A DNA stretch of 64,000 nucleotides, from NCBI GenBank assembly GCA_947494995.1, contig CANLWY010000003.1, positions 186,001 through 250,000 on the forward strand, given 5' to 3'. Source of the stretch: an uncultured Campylobacterales bacterium. Its GTDB lineage: Bacteria; Campylobacterota; Campylobacteria; Campylobacterales; Arcobacteraceae. The translations under genes were made by a program, and so were the position numbers. Each line of letters starts with the position of its first letter. Position 1 is the stretch's first letter. Shown piece after piece: positions 26,320 through 33,947 of the stretch. The notes beneath the pieces were generated by a model that saw only the letters and a program-made list of their open reading frames with translations, did not search any database and was not told the origin of the DNA.

Positions 26320-26476
26320 TAAAAAATATTTTACCAAAAAACTTTCAATGCCCATAAAAATGTAACTATAAATTACAATGCTATTTTACTGCTACCTTAC
26401 TGCTGCTAAGTCCGAAAGGTTAGTTCTTTAATGTAAGTTTTACTTAAGTGCTCAAAGGATAATTTTCCATTATTAA

Positions 26477-26494
26477 TAAATGAATGTTCATTTA
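26477..26494. promoter_or_regulatory. Candidate TetR operator upstream of hydA1
   Basis: TAAATGAA-TG-TTCATTTA is an 18-base palindrome with perfect eight-base arms, ending 25 bases before the hydA1 ATG. It shares ATGAA and TTCATTTA with the site over the TetR promoter. The remaining gap (26320-26476) shows no gene; I see no convincing -35/-10 pair there. Confidence 0.6.
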
Positions 26495-26518
26495 ATAAAA
26501 ATAGGGAAGGAGATATGC

Positions 26519-27760
26519 ATGGTTGATTCTCAAGATATGGTAAAAAAGTTTTTTACTCAAAATTCTGCAAGAGTTGATACAAATAAAGGTGATGCTTACT
26601 ATAACAATCTTTTTGAAAAGTCAAAAGAGAGGTTAGCTGCATTAAGAAAACAACCCGCACTAAAAGATATTGATTTGATGGCGGTAGTTGAAAGTGAAGG
26701 TGTAAATAGAAGAGATTTCATGAAGTGGGCTAGTGCTACAACTGCAACACTTATGTTACCTCCTATTTTTACTCCTCTTGTTGCAGAGGCAACAGAGCTT
26801 ATGAATAGAGTTCCTGTAATTTGGATTGAGTTACAAGATTGTGCAGGTAACTCTGAAGCTTTACTTAGATCTTCAACACCAACAGTTGATGATTTACTTT
26901 TTGATGTTTTAAGTTTAGAGTTCCATCATACTTTACAAGCAGCTTCTGGTCATCAGGCTGAAGAACAACTTGAAGATGCAATACATCACTTTAAAAATAA
27001 GTACTTACTATTTGTAGAAGGTGCAATACCAACTGGTATGAATGGTGGATATGGAACAATTGGTGCAAGTGGAGAGACTTTTCAAGAAAACTTAGAAAGA
27101 CTTTCTAAAGATGCAGCTGCAGTTGTAGCTGTTGGAACATGTGCTACATTTGGTGGTATTCCTGCTGCTGCTCCAAATCCAACAGGTGCAGTTGGTGTTA
27201 TGGATTTAGTAAAAGGTAAGCCAATTGTTAATATTCCTGCCTGTCCAGCAAATCCAGCAAATATGGTTGGTGTAGTTTTACACTATGTTTTAACAGGACA
27301 GATTCCTGAGCTAGATTCTTTATTAAGACCAAAGTTTGCATTTGGTTATAGAATTCATGATAACTGTGAAAGAAGAGCTCACTTTGATGCAGGTGAGTTT
27401 GTAGAAGAGTGGGGTGATGTTGGAGCAGAAAATAACTTTTGTCTATATAAGGTAGGATGTAAAGGTCCTATGACATTTAATAACTGTTCAATTGTAAGAT
27501 ATAACGATGGAGCAAACTGGCCTATTGGTGTTGGTCGTGGTTGTATTGGATGTTCAGAGCCAGATTTTTGGGATAAATATGCTTATGAAAGACCAATGGC
27601 GGATGCAAATATCAAAGCTCCAACTGGTGGAGTTGAAAAAACAGTTGATGAGTTTGGACTTGGATTATTAACTGCAACAGCAATTGGTATTGGTGTACAT
27701 GCAGTTGCAAGTGCGGCAGTAGGAAAAAGAACAGTACATAAAGAGGATGGAGAAGAGTAA
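26519..27760 (+). CDS. hydA: Membrane-bound [NiFe]-hydrogenase small subunit 1, with Asn in the proximal cluster motif
   Basis: A 413-residue group-1 hydrogenase small subunit: Tat signal NRRDFMKW (Arg64-Arg65) followed by a hydrophobic stretch, cluster-binding core, and a C-terminal membrane anchor (LGLLTATAIGIGVHAV). Distal and medial ligands are intact (IHDNCERR, KVGCKGPMTFNNC, GCIGCSEPDFWD), as are GTCATFGG and PACPANP. The first proximal motif reads DCAGNSE: Cys108 is present but Asn111 (codon at 26849) replaces the second Cys, unlike HydA2 (ECTGCSE). GGAAGGAG sits six bases before ATG 26519; the frame is open from 26480 but that ATG lies inside the palindrome. Its stop overlaps the hydB1 start (TAATG). 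Confidence 0.9.
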   Translation: MVDSQDMVKKFFTQNSARVDTNKGDAYYNNLFEKSKERLAALRKQPALKDIDLMAVVESEGVNRRDFMKWASATTATLMLPPIFTPLVAEATELMNRVPVIWIELQDCAGNSEALLRSSTPTVDDLLFDVLSLEFHHTLQAASGHQAEEQLEDAIHHFKNKYLLFVEGAIPTGMNGGYGTIGASGETFQENLERLSKDAAAVVAVGTCATFGGIPAAAPNPTGAVGVMDLVKGKPIVNIPACPANPANMVGVVLHYVLTGQIPELDSLLRPKFAFGYRIHDNCERRAHFDAGEFVEEWGDVGAENNFCLYKVGCKGPMTFNNCSIVRYNDGANWPIGVGRGCIGCSEPDFWDKYAYERPMADANIKAPTGGVEKTVDEFGLGLLTATAIGIGVHAVASAAVGKRTVHKEDGEE

Positions 27761-29496
27761 TGAGTAAACATGTAGTAATAGATCCAATCACAAGAATTGA
27801 AGGACATCTTAGAATTGAAGCAGTAATTGATGATAATAATGTTATTCAAGAAGCTTACAGTTCTTCAACAATGTTTAGAGGTATTGAAGAGATTTTAAAA
27901 GGTAGAGACCCTAGAGACTGTGGTCTTTTAGCTATGAGAATTTGTGGTGTTTGTACTGGTACTCATTATCAAAGGTCAATTGAGGCTGTTGAACATGCAT
28001 TTAATGTGACAATTCCAAAAAATGCAAGACTAGTTAGAAATTTAATGCAAGGTGCTTTATATCTACATGACCACATTGTACATTTTTATCATCTTCATGC
28101 GCTTGACTTTGTTGATATTACAAAGGCACTAGAAGCTGATCCAAAAAAGACTGTTGAAGAAGCACAAAAATGGGCAAGAGTTCATGGACAAAGAGCATGG
28201 AAAGCTAGTGAAGATGAATTTGCAGCAGTACAAGAGAGAGTTACAAAATATGTAAAACAAGGAAGACTTGGTATTTTTGGAAATGCTTACTGGGGAAGTA
28301 AAGCATATAAATTAACTCCTGAGCAAAATTTAATAGGTCTTCATCACTATTTAGAAGCATTAGAATTACAAAGAAAAGTTGCTAAAGCACAAGCGATCTT
28401 TGGTGGTAAAAATCCTCATCCTCAATCAATTGTTGTTGGCGGTGTAACATGTGTTCAAGATTTAAAAAATCCAGCAAGAATTGCTGAGTTTAAAGATATC
28501 ATCGAAATGGCTGAAAAGTTTACAAAACAAGCTTATCTTCCTGATATTTATATGGCAGGAACAATGTATTCTGATGAAGCTTTAGCTGGAATTGGTGGAG
28601 GTTTAGGAAACTTCATGTCTTATGGTGATTTTAATCTTGATGATTTACCATTTTATGATTCTGCAAAACTTTTCCCAAGTGGAGTTGTATTAAATAAAGA
28701 TATTACAAAAGTGTTTGACCTAGACCAATCTAAAATTACTGAAGATGTAACTCATGCTTGGTATGATGGTAATACAAATCTTCACCCATATGATGGTGTA
28801 ACGCATCCAAACTATACTGGGTTTGCTAAAAAAGAAGATAATATCGCTTATCTTGATACAAAGAAAAAATACTCTTGGATTAAATCTCCTTTATATGATG
28901 ATGAGAGAATGGAAGTTGGTCCATTAGCTAGAATGGTAATAGGTGTAGCAAAAGGTGATAAAAGAATTACTAAATATGTAACTGAGTTTTTAAAGAAAGG
29001 TAATTTACCAATTGAAGTATTGTTCTCAACTGTAGGTAGAACAGCAGCTCGTGCGATTGAAACAGAATTAATGTGTGAAGTAATCATTGAGTGGTGTGAC
29101 GAGTTAGCATCAAATGTTGCCCATGGAGATTTATCGACTTGGACAGAGTTTGATTTTGATAAAGTTTCAAAAGATGCTAAAGGTTATGGTATGGCTGAAG
29201 CTCCAAGAGGTAGTTTAGGTCACTGGGTTAAGATTAAAGATGGAAAAGTGGAAAACTATCAAGCCGTTGTTCCATCAACTTGGAATGCAGCTCCAAAAGA
29301 CTACAAAGAGAGAATGGGAGCTTATGAGGCTTCTTTAGTTGGAACACCTGTAGTTGATCCTGACCAACCATTAGAGATTATTAGAACAGTACATAGTTTT
29401 GACCCTTGTATTGCCTGTGCAGTTCATATTATAGATACAAGAGGTAAAGAACTGGCAGTTTATAAAGTAGACCCAGTAGGAGGAAGCCGTGCCTAA
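27760..29496 (+). CDS. hydB: Membrane-bound [NiFe]-hydrogenase large subunit 1
   Basis: A 578-residue catalytic subunit of a Wolinella/Helicobacter-type (group 1b-like) uptake hydrogenase. Nickel ligands are RICGVCTGTH (Cys62, Cys65) and DPCIACAVH (Cys550, Cys553, His556). A 22-residue tail (IIDTRGKEL...SRA) after His556 is the peptide removed by the maturation protease, presumably HydD1. It has no signal of its own and is co-exported with Tat-dependent HydA1. Translation is coupled to hydA1 by an ATGA/TAATG-type overlap. The active site shows no unusual residue, so the Asn change in HydA1 is the only visible departure. Confidence 0.94.
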   Translation: MSKHVVIDPITRIEGHLRIEAVIDDNNVIQEAYSSSTMFRGIEEILKGRDPRDCGLLAMRICGVCTGTHYQRSIEAVEHAFNVTIPKNARLVRNLMQGALYLHDHIVHFYHLHALDFVDITKALEADPKKTVEEAQKWARVHGQRAWKASEDEFAAVQERVTKYVKQGRLGIFGNAYWGSKAYKLTPEQNLIGLHHYLEALELQRKVAKAQAIFGGKNPHPQSIVVGGVTCVQDLKNPARIAEFKDIIEMAEKFTKQAYLPDIYMAGTMYSDEALAGIGGGLGNFMSYGDFNLDDLPFYDSAKLFPSGVVLNKDITKVFDLDQSKITEDVTHAWYDGNTNLHPYDGVTHPNYTGFAKKEDNIAYLDTKKKYSWIKSPLYDDERMEVGPLARMVIGVAKGDKRITKYVTEFLKKGNLPIEVLFSTVGRTAARAIETELMCEVIIEWCDELASNVAHGDLSTWTEFDFDKVSKDAKGYGMAEAPRGSLGHWVKIKDGKVENYQAVVPSTWNAAPKDYKERMGAYEASLVGTPVVDPDQPLEIIRTVHSFDPCIACAVHIIDTRGKELAVYKVDPVGGSRA

Positions 29497-30223
29497 AATG
29501 AAGCGGGTTGAGAGAATGACTCCAATCATGCGAACCATTCACTGGACGAATGCGATTTGTATGATTGTAGCAGTTGCAACCGGGCTATATATAGGACATC
29601 CATATTATCAAACATTTATTGCAGATCCTGCAGTAGATAAGTATGTGATGGCATGGAATAGATGGGGACATTTTATTGCTGCAATAATTTTTGATGTATC
29701 AGCAATTTTAATTGGTTATTTATATCTATTTTCTAGATTTGAAAAACCATATAAGAAAATATTGCCAACAAAGAAAAATTTTATTGAGTTTTGTGAAGTA
29801 TTTTTTAATTTGATTACTTTTAATAGAAGAAAGAAATTTGATAGTGAACACTCTGATTCTTATAACATCATGTTCTTTACATTATTTCATGTTCTATTAG
29901 TGTTTATGTTATTAACAGGCCTTCAACTTTATGTACATGGTTTAGCATCTGGTACTAGTTCAATTGGTGATTGGTGGCCTTGGATGTTACATTTAATGAC
30001 TGATTGGACTTTAGATGTATTTGGTGGAAATATGGGAGTTAGAATTGCTCACCATACAGCAATGTATTTACTTCTTATGTGGGTTATGTGTCATATTTAT
30101 TATCAAATATGGAGAACTGTCTTCTGGAGAGAGGGAGACATTAATATTGTATTTGGTGGAACTAAATTTGTTAATAAAGAGATTGTTGAATCAAAAGGTG
30201 AAGTGGAAAAGAACGAAAAATAG
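29489..30223 (+). CDS. hydC: Hydrogenase cytochrome b subunit 1
   Basis: A 244-residue di-haem b protein with four main membrane helices, anchoring the hydrogenase and passing electrons to menaquinone. Candidate haem-ligand histidines are in TIHWTNA (helix 1), HFIAAIIF (helix 2), FHVLLVFMLLTG (helix 3) and AHHTAMYLLLMW plus CHIYYQIW (helix 4). GTG 29489 fits AGGAGG at 29478-29483 and overlaps hydB1 by eight bases; ATG 29498 would be too far from that site. The gene ends this operon segment: a strong terminator follows, so hydD1-hydE1 may depend on read-through or their own promoter. Confidence 0.9.
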   Translation: MPKMKRVERMTPIMRTIHWTNAICMIVAVATGLYIGHPYYQTFIADPAVDKYVMAWNRWGHFIAAIIFDVSAILIGYLYLFSRFEKPYKKILPTKKNFIEFCEVFFNLITFNRRKKFDSEHSDSYNIMFFTLFHVLLVFMLLTGLQLYVHGLASGTSSIGDWWPWMLHLMTDWTLDVFGGNMGVRIAHHTAMYLLLMWVMCHIYYQIWRTVFWREGDINIVFGGTKFVNKEIVESKGEVEKNEK

Positions 30224-30244
30224 TCGTTTGGTTACATTTTAGTG

Positions 30245-30278
30245 TAGGCTATAGCTTTTAGTTATAGCCTATTTTTTT
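30245..30278 (+). terminator. Terminator after hydC1
   Basis: TAGGCTATA / TATAGCCTA (nine-base perfect stem, nine-base loop) is followed by seven T residues. It lies between hydC1 and hydD1 and may lower expression of the maturation genes relative to the structural genes. Confidence 0.85.
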
Positions 30279-30346
30279 ATAAAAGTTTATTTAAGTTAGA
30301 ATATTAGTTTAAATAAGTTTTTATTTAATAAGTTTTAGGAATTTTA

Positions 30347-30922
30347 ATGAAAAATATTGTTGTTGGTGTTGGAAATCTTCTTTTTAAAGATGAGAGTGTA
30401 GGTATTTTGGCATCAAAATATATGGAAGCAAACTATGAGTTTGAAGGTGATTTAGAGATTATTGAAGGTGGAACATTAGGTTTCAAACTAATGACATATT
30501 TTCAAGAGTATGATAATGTGATTATAATGGATACGGTTTCAATAGAGGATGAAGTAGGAAGTTTATATAGACTTCCCTCAGATGTTCTTTTAGGTATGGG
30601 ACAATATAGGAAAACAGCCCATGAAGTTGAAATAGTTGAGATGTTAGAGATAGTATCTGTTTTAGACTCTCATGCAAATGTTGTAATTATTGGTATTGTT
30701 CCAGAAGATATTGTATCTGTAGAAATTGGACTTACACAAACTATTGAAGATAAATTTGAAGATTTTATTACACAAGGGATTAAAGAGATTGTATCAATTG
30801 GTGTAAAGGCAAAAAGAGTTGATAATAAAAGTGTAAAACAGGTTGCACAAGAACTTATTGGAAGTTATAACGGTGAGCATTTAAGCAGAATCCCAAATGA
30901 GGAAGATACGACATGGAATTAA
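30347..30922 (+). CDS. hydD: Hydrogenase maturation endopeptidase 1
   Basis: A 191-residue HybD/HyaD-family protease that removes the C-terminal peptide of a hydrogenase large subunit once Ni is inserted. The nickel-recognition residues match HybD: Glu16 in GNLLFKDESVG, Asp62 in IIMDTVS and His92 in TAHEVEI. Position after hydABC1 suggests HydB1 is its substrate. The C-terminal 25 residues (about 165-191) are polar and extend past the typical fold. It overlaps hydE1 by ten bases. A long AT-rich leader (30279-30346) could contain a promoter, but none is clear. Confidence 0.9.
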   Translation: MKNIVVGVGNLLFKDESVGILASKYMEANYEFEGDLEIIEGGTLGFKLMTYFQEYDNVIIMDTVSIEDEVGSLYRLPSDVLLGMGQYRKTAHEVEIVEMLEIVSVLDSHANVVIIGIVPEDIVSVEIGLTQTIEDKFEDFITQGIKEIVSIGVKAKRVDNKSVKQVAQELIGSYNGEHLSRIPNEEDTTWN

Positions 30923-32448
30923 TATATAAAATAGATTTTAATAGTACGAACTTTTATTTTAAACATATAATTGATGATTTAATTGAAGAGTCACAAGTGA
31001 AAGCAAATACAGCAATGTATAAAGGGTTTATATTAATCATCTGTAATGATGAACAAGAAAAATTAGAAGAGTTTTTTACTCTTTTAGAACAAAACCTTCC
31101 TTTATCTATTTTTTTGTCAGGTGCAAAAGTTATTGAGAACTTTGATTTTGATGCTTATGAAGAGATTGAAGATAAAGATGTAAAAATAAACTTATCTTTA
31201 CTTACAAATAAAGAGATTAGAAAAATATTAAAAGAGAATAATATAGATTTTTCAAATGATTTAAATAAGATAAAAGAGGGAGGAATCTCTCGATTTGAAA
31301 CTCATAATGGTTTAAAAGATTTCTTTTTACCGAATAAAAAGTTAAGAGAAGAGTTTGAATTTAAAGGACATGAAGTAAAACTTTTAATTACAAATATAAA
31401 TGTTATTTCAGATTTAGTTGAAATTTCACAAAAAGATTTGCAACTTCTTTGTTCAATAGAAAGACCTCTTGTAAAATTAAGATTTAAATTGCTTCAAAAT
31501 GTAAATAATGAGTTTTCAAATACAAAATTTATTTATGCAAAGATTGCAGACGATAAAGAGACCGTTCTTTTCGCAAATGCGCTAAAAGATGAAGGTATTA
31601 ATTATCTTCTTTATGTTAATGATGAAGTTTATCAAGATGGTTTAAAAGTTACATATAATAATAATCAAAATATTGTAGTTCATGGAGAAAAAGGTTTATT
31701 TCCTAAATATGATTATACCTTAGATAGAAAAGTAAATTCTAGTGCAGATTATTTTGAAGAGTATGGTTCTGTGTTTAAATCTGTAATTGCACAATATAAT
31801 AAAAGACTTGTTCCTACTATAGGAGTATATTTCTCTTATGAAAGTGATGAATCTTCTATAAAAGTAAATCTTCCTACTGTTGGAGAAAAAGAGATTATTC
31901 ATATACCAAATGTAATTAATAGTATTGATAATTGTTTAGAAGACATAAAATCAATTGATGAAAATACTCAAAGGTTAATTGATAATTATAAAACAAAATT
32001 CCCAGAATATTTTAAGAAAGAGTTTCATGACAAAGATGCGGATGGCTTTGAATCAATTCTAAATCTTTTGGCATATGTCTTAGGAATGAAGGATCATAAA
32101 GAGTTTGAAGATATTGCACTTTTATCAAATGCAAAGAGTGGACTTCAAATTGATATGAATGTTGTAAAAATTGATAATAAAAATTATTTAGATTATAGAA
32201 GAATAATTCAAAGTTCTATGAGTTACAAGATGGCAGGCGTTGAAGATACTATGATTGCATACTCTTTTTATGAGAGTTTAGTTGACTTTATTTCTAATAG
32301 GGTTAATGATATAAATAAAGAGTTAAAATCTTTTGACCTAATACTATGTGGGAATATGTTTTCTAACTCAATTATGCTTCAAAAAGTAACAAAAGAACTA
32401 AAAAATTTAAATATTTTAATACCTAAAGAATATCCTCTGGATTATTAA
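30913..32448 (+). CDS. hydE: HydE hydrogenase accessory protein 1 (HypF-related, no zinc finger)
   Basis: A 511-residue accessory protein of the Wolinella/Helicobacter HydE type, required for active hydrogenase in those bacteria. Its C-terminal part resembles the Kae1-like carbamoyl-transferase end of HypF: SGLQIDM matches GLQIEM of HypF (42.4 kb), and ILCGNMFSNSIMLQKVTKEL matches the HypF ILTGGVFQNKTLLELTLKKL. Metal-binding His residues of the HypF domain are not evident, so it is probably a non-enzymatic relative. Unlike HydE2, it has no CxxC zinc-finger pair. It overlaps hydD1. Role in the cytoplasm, perhaps holding the small subunit or HypF product, is inferred. Confidence 0.82.
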   Translation: MELIYKIDFNSTNFYFKHIIDDLIEESQVKANTAMYKGFILIICNDEQEKLEEFFTLLEQNLPLSIFLSGAKVIENFDFDAYEEIEDKDVKINLSLLTNKEIRKILKENNIDFSNDLNKIKEGGISRFETHNGLKDFFLPNKKLREEFEFKGHEVKLLITNINVISDLVEISQKDLQLLCSIERPLVKLRFKLLQNVNNEFSNTKFIYAKIADDKETVLFANALKDEGINYLLYVNDEVYQDGLKVTYNNNQNIVVHGEKGLFPKYDYTLDRKVNSSADYFEEYGSVFKSVIAQYNKRLVPTIGVYFSYESDESSIKVNLPTVGEKEIIHIPNVINSIDNCLEDIKSIDENTQRLIDNYKTKFPEYFKKEFHDKDADGFESILNLLAYVLGMKDHKEFEDIALLSNAKSGLQIDMNVVKIDNKNYLDYRRIIQSSMSYKMAGVEDTMIAYSFYESLVDFISNRVNDINKELKSFDLILCGNMFSNSIMLQKVTKELKNLNILIPKEYPLDY

Positions 32449-32513
32449 TTTTTTTAATAAAACACTACTTTTTAAATTGTGTATAAAGTATGTATTTGAG
32501 TTTCGATAGAATC

Positions 32514-32543
32514 TCGGAAACATGCTTTATGTCACATTTCCGA
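32514..32543. repeat. Inverted repeat TCGGAAA/TTTCCGA downstream of hydE1
   Basis: Seven-base perfect arms at 32514-32520 and 32537-32543 enclose a 16-base loop that can itself pair (CAT/ATG). It lies in the 334-base hydE1-hydA2 gap. No T-run follows, so it is either a structured leader, a weak terminator or an operator. No gene is seen in the gap. Confidence 0.4.
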
Positions 32544-32637
32544 CACATTATATTAATAAGTAATATTAATATCTCAAAATAAGCAAATATTTATATTCGA
32601 TTAAGCTTTACTCTTGTATTATTTTATCAAGAAGGAC

Positions 32638-32649
32638 GAACATATGTTC
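32638..32649. promoter_or_regulatory. Palindrome GAACATATGTTC upstream of hydA2
   Basis: A perfect 12-base palindrome followed by ATTCAC; its right half ATGTTCATTCA resembles ATGTTCATTTA at the hydA1 operator. A candidate regulator site about 135 bases before hydA2. Confidence 0.45.
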
Positions 32650-32655
32650 ATTCAC

Positions 32656-32669
32656 TTGAGCTAGGTCAA
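32656..32669. promoter_or_regulatory. FNR/CRP-type box upstream of hydA2
   Basis: TTGAGCTAGGTCAA fits TTGA-N6-TCAA, the half-site spacing of FNR/CRP-family sites. It lies about 114 bases before the hydA2 start, a position suited to activation from upstream. No FNR-family gene is in the window. Confidence 0.45.
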
Positions 32670-32709
32670 GAAAATGTGACCAAGTTTGTATTAGAATACA
32701 ATTAGAAAG

Positions 32710-32727
32710 TGAATATGTATTCATTTA
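32710..32727. promoter_or_regulatory. Candidate TetR operator upstream of hydA2
   Basis: TGAATA-TG-TATTCA is a perfect 14-base palindrome, and TTCATTTA (32720-32727) repeats exactly the half seen at the tetR and hydA1 sites. The half-sites are four bases further apart than at tetR, so binding geometry could differ. Confidence 0.5.
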
Positions 32728-32782
32728 TATATGTAGTTTTATATAAATGGGTACATATTCTATAATTAAGAAAGGAAATAGT

Positions 32783-33946
32783 GTGAAAGATTTAAGTTTA
32801 TTTGAACGGCTCTCTCAAAGATTAGAAAAGCTTGAAAAACTTCCAAGGATGGATGAGAAAAAATCTATCCCGTCGCTTTTAGAAGAGAAAGGTGTAAGTA
32901 GAAGAGATTTTATGAAGTGGGCGACTGCTGTAACTGCAATGTTAGCATTACCAGGTAACTTTACTCCATTAGTTGCGAAAGCAGCAGAATTAAGTGACAG
33001 GTTACCAATTATTTGGTTACATATGGCAGAGTGTACAGGATGTTCTGAATCATTATTAAGAACTGATGCTCCTACAATTGATTCTTTAATTTTTGATTAT
33101 ATCTCTTTAGAGTATCATGAAACTTTAATGGCAGCAGCAGGTTGGCAAGCAGAGAATAATCTTGAGCATGCTATTGAAAAGTATAAAGGTAACTATATAT
33201 TAATGGTTGAGGGTGGTATTCCTCAAGGTGAAAATAGTTTCTACCTTACAATTGGTGGACATGGACATACAGGTGAACACAGTGCTAAGTTAGCATCTGA
33301 GCATGCAAAAGCAATTTTTGCTATTGGTACCTGTTCTTCTTTTGGTGGAGTACAAGCTGCAATGCCAAACCCAACAGGAGCTGTGGCATTAAGTAAAGTA
33401 ACTGATAAACCAGTTATCAATGTACCAGGTTGTCCTCCAAGTGAAAAGAATATTGTTGGTACTTTATTACATTATATTCTTTATGGAACTCTTCCATCTC
33501 TTGATGCATACAATAGACCAAAATGGGCATATGGACTTAGAATTCACGATTTATGTGAAAGAAGAGGTAGATTTGATGCTGGTGAGTTCGTAGAAGAGTT
33601 TGGTGATGAAGGTGCAAAAAAAGGTTACTGTTTATATAAAGTAGGTTGTAAAGGACCATATACTTTTAGTAACTGTTCTAAAAATAAATTTAATCAACAT
33701 ATGTCTTGGCCAATTCAGGCAGGTCATGGTTGTATTGGTTGTACTGAACCAGATTTCTGGGATACTATGGGACCATTTGAAGAACCTGTTGCTGATAGAT
33801 TATATAATACTGTATTTGGTGGCTTAGGTGCAGATGCAACAGCAGATAGAGTTGGTGTAGGATTATTAGCTGTTACAGGTATCGGTATAGCAGCACACGC
33901 AGCAATTTCAAAATTTAAAAACCCAAAAGAAGACGAGGAGCACTAA
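32783..33946 (+). CDS. hydA: Membrane-bound [NiFe]-hydrogenase small subunit 2 (canonical ligands)
   Basis: A 387-residue Tat-exported small subunit (SRRDFMKW, Arg40-Arg41) with an N-terminal pre-Tat extension and a C-terminal anchor (VGLLAVTGIGIAAHAAI). The proximal motif is the standard ECTGCSES (Cys84, Cys87), with GTCSSFGG and PGCPPSE; distal and medial ligands are intact (IHDLCERR, KVGCKGPYTFSNC, GCIGCTEPDFWD). The two extra cysteines of O2-tolerant six-Cys enzymes are absent (Gly and Ser at those places), so a standard O2-sensitive enzyme is predicted. AAAGGAA at 32771-32777 selects GTG 32783; ATG 32747 has no ribosome site. Confidence 0.9.
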   Translation: MKDLSLFERLSQRLEKLEKLPRMDEKKSIPSLLEEKGVSRRDFMKWATAVTAMLALPGNFTPLVAKAAELSDRLPIIWLHMAECTGCSESLLRTDAPTIDSLIFDYISLEYHETLMAAAGWQAENNLEHAIEKYKGNYILMVEGGIPQGENSFYLTIGGHGHTGEHSAKLASEHAKAIFAIGTCSSFGGVQAAMPNPTGAVALSKVTDKPVINVPGCPPSEKNIVGTLLHYILYGTLPSLDAYNRPKWAYGLRIHDLCERRGRFDAGEFVEEFGDEGAKKGYCLYKVGCKGPYTFSNCSKNKFNQHMSWPIQAGHGCIGCTEPDFWDTMGPFEEPVADRLYNTVFGGLGADATADRVGVGLLAVTGIGIAAHAAISKFKNPKEDEEH

Positions 33947-33947
33947 A

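Noticed and set aside
26320-26476. A sigma-54 promoter for hydA1
   Set aside because: No TGGCAC-N5-TTGC-like element could be found in this gap or in the hydA2 and hypB upstream regions.
26849-26851. Reading HydA1 Asn111 as a sequencing error for Cys
   Set aside because: AAC to a Cys codon (TGT/TGC) needs at least two changes, the frame and neighbours are intact, and the soluble small subunit shows the same change with a different codon.
32747-32782. ATG at 32747 as the hydA2 start
   Set aside because: No Shine-Dalgarno precedes it, whereas AAAGGAA is ideally placed before the in-frame GTG at 32783.
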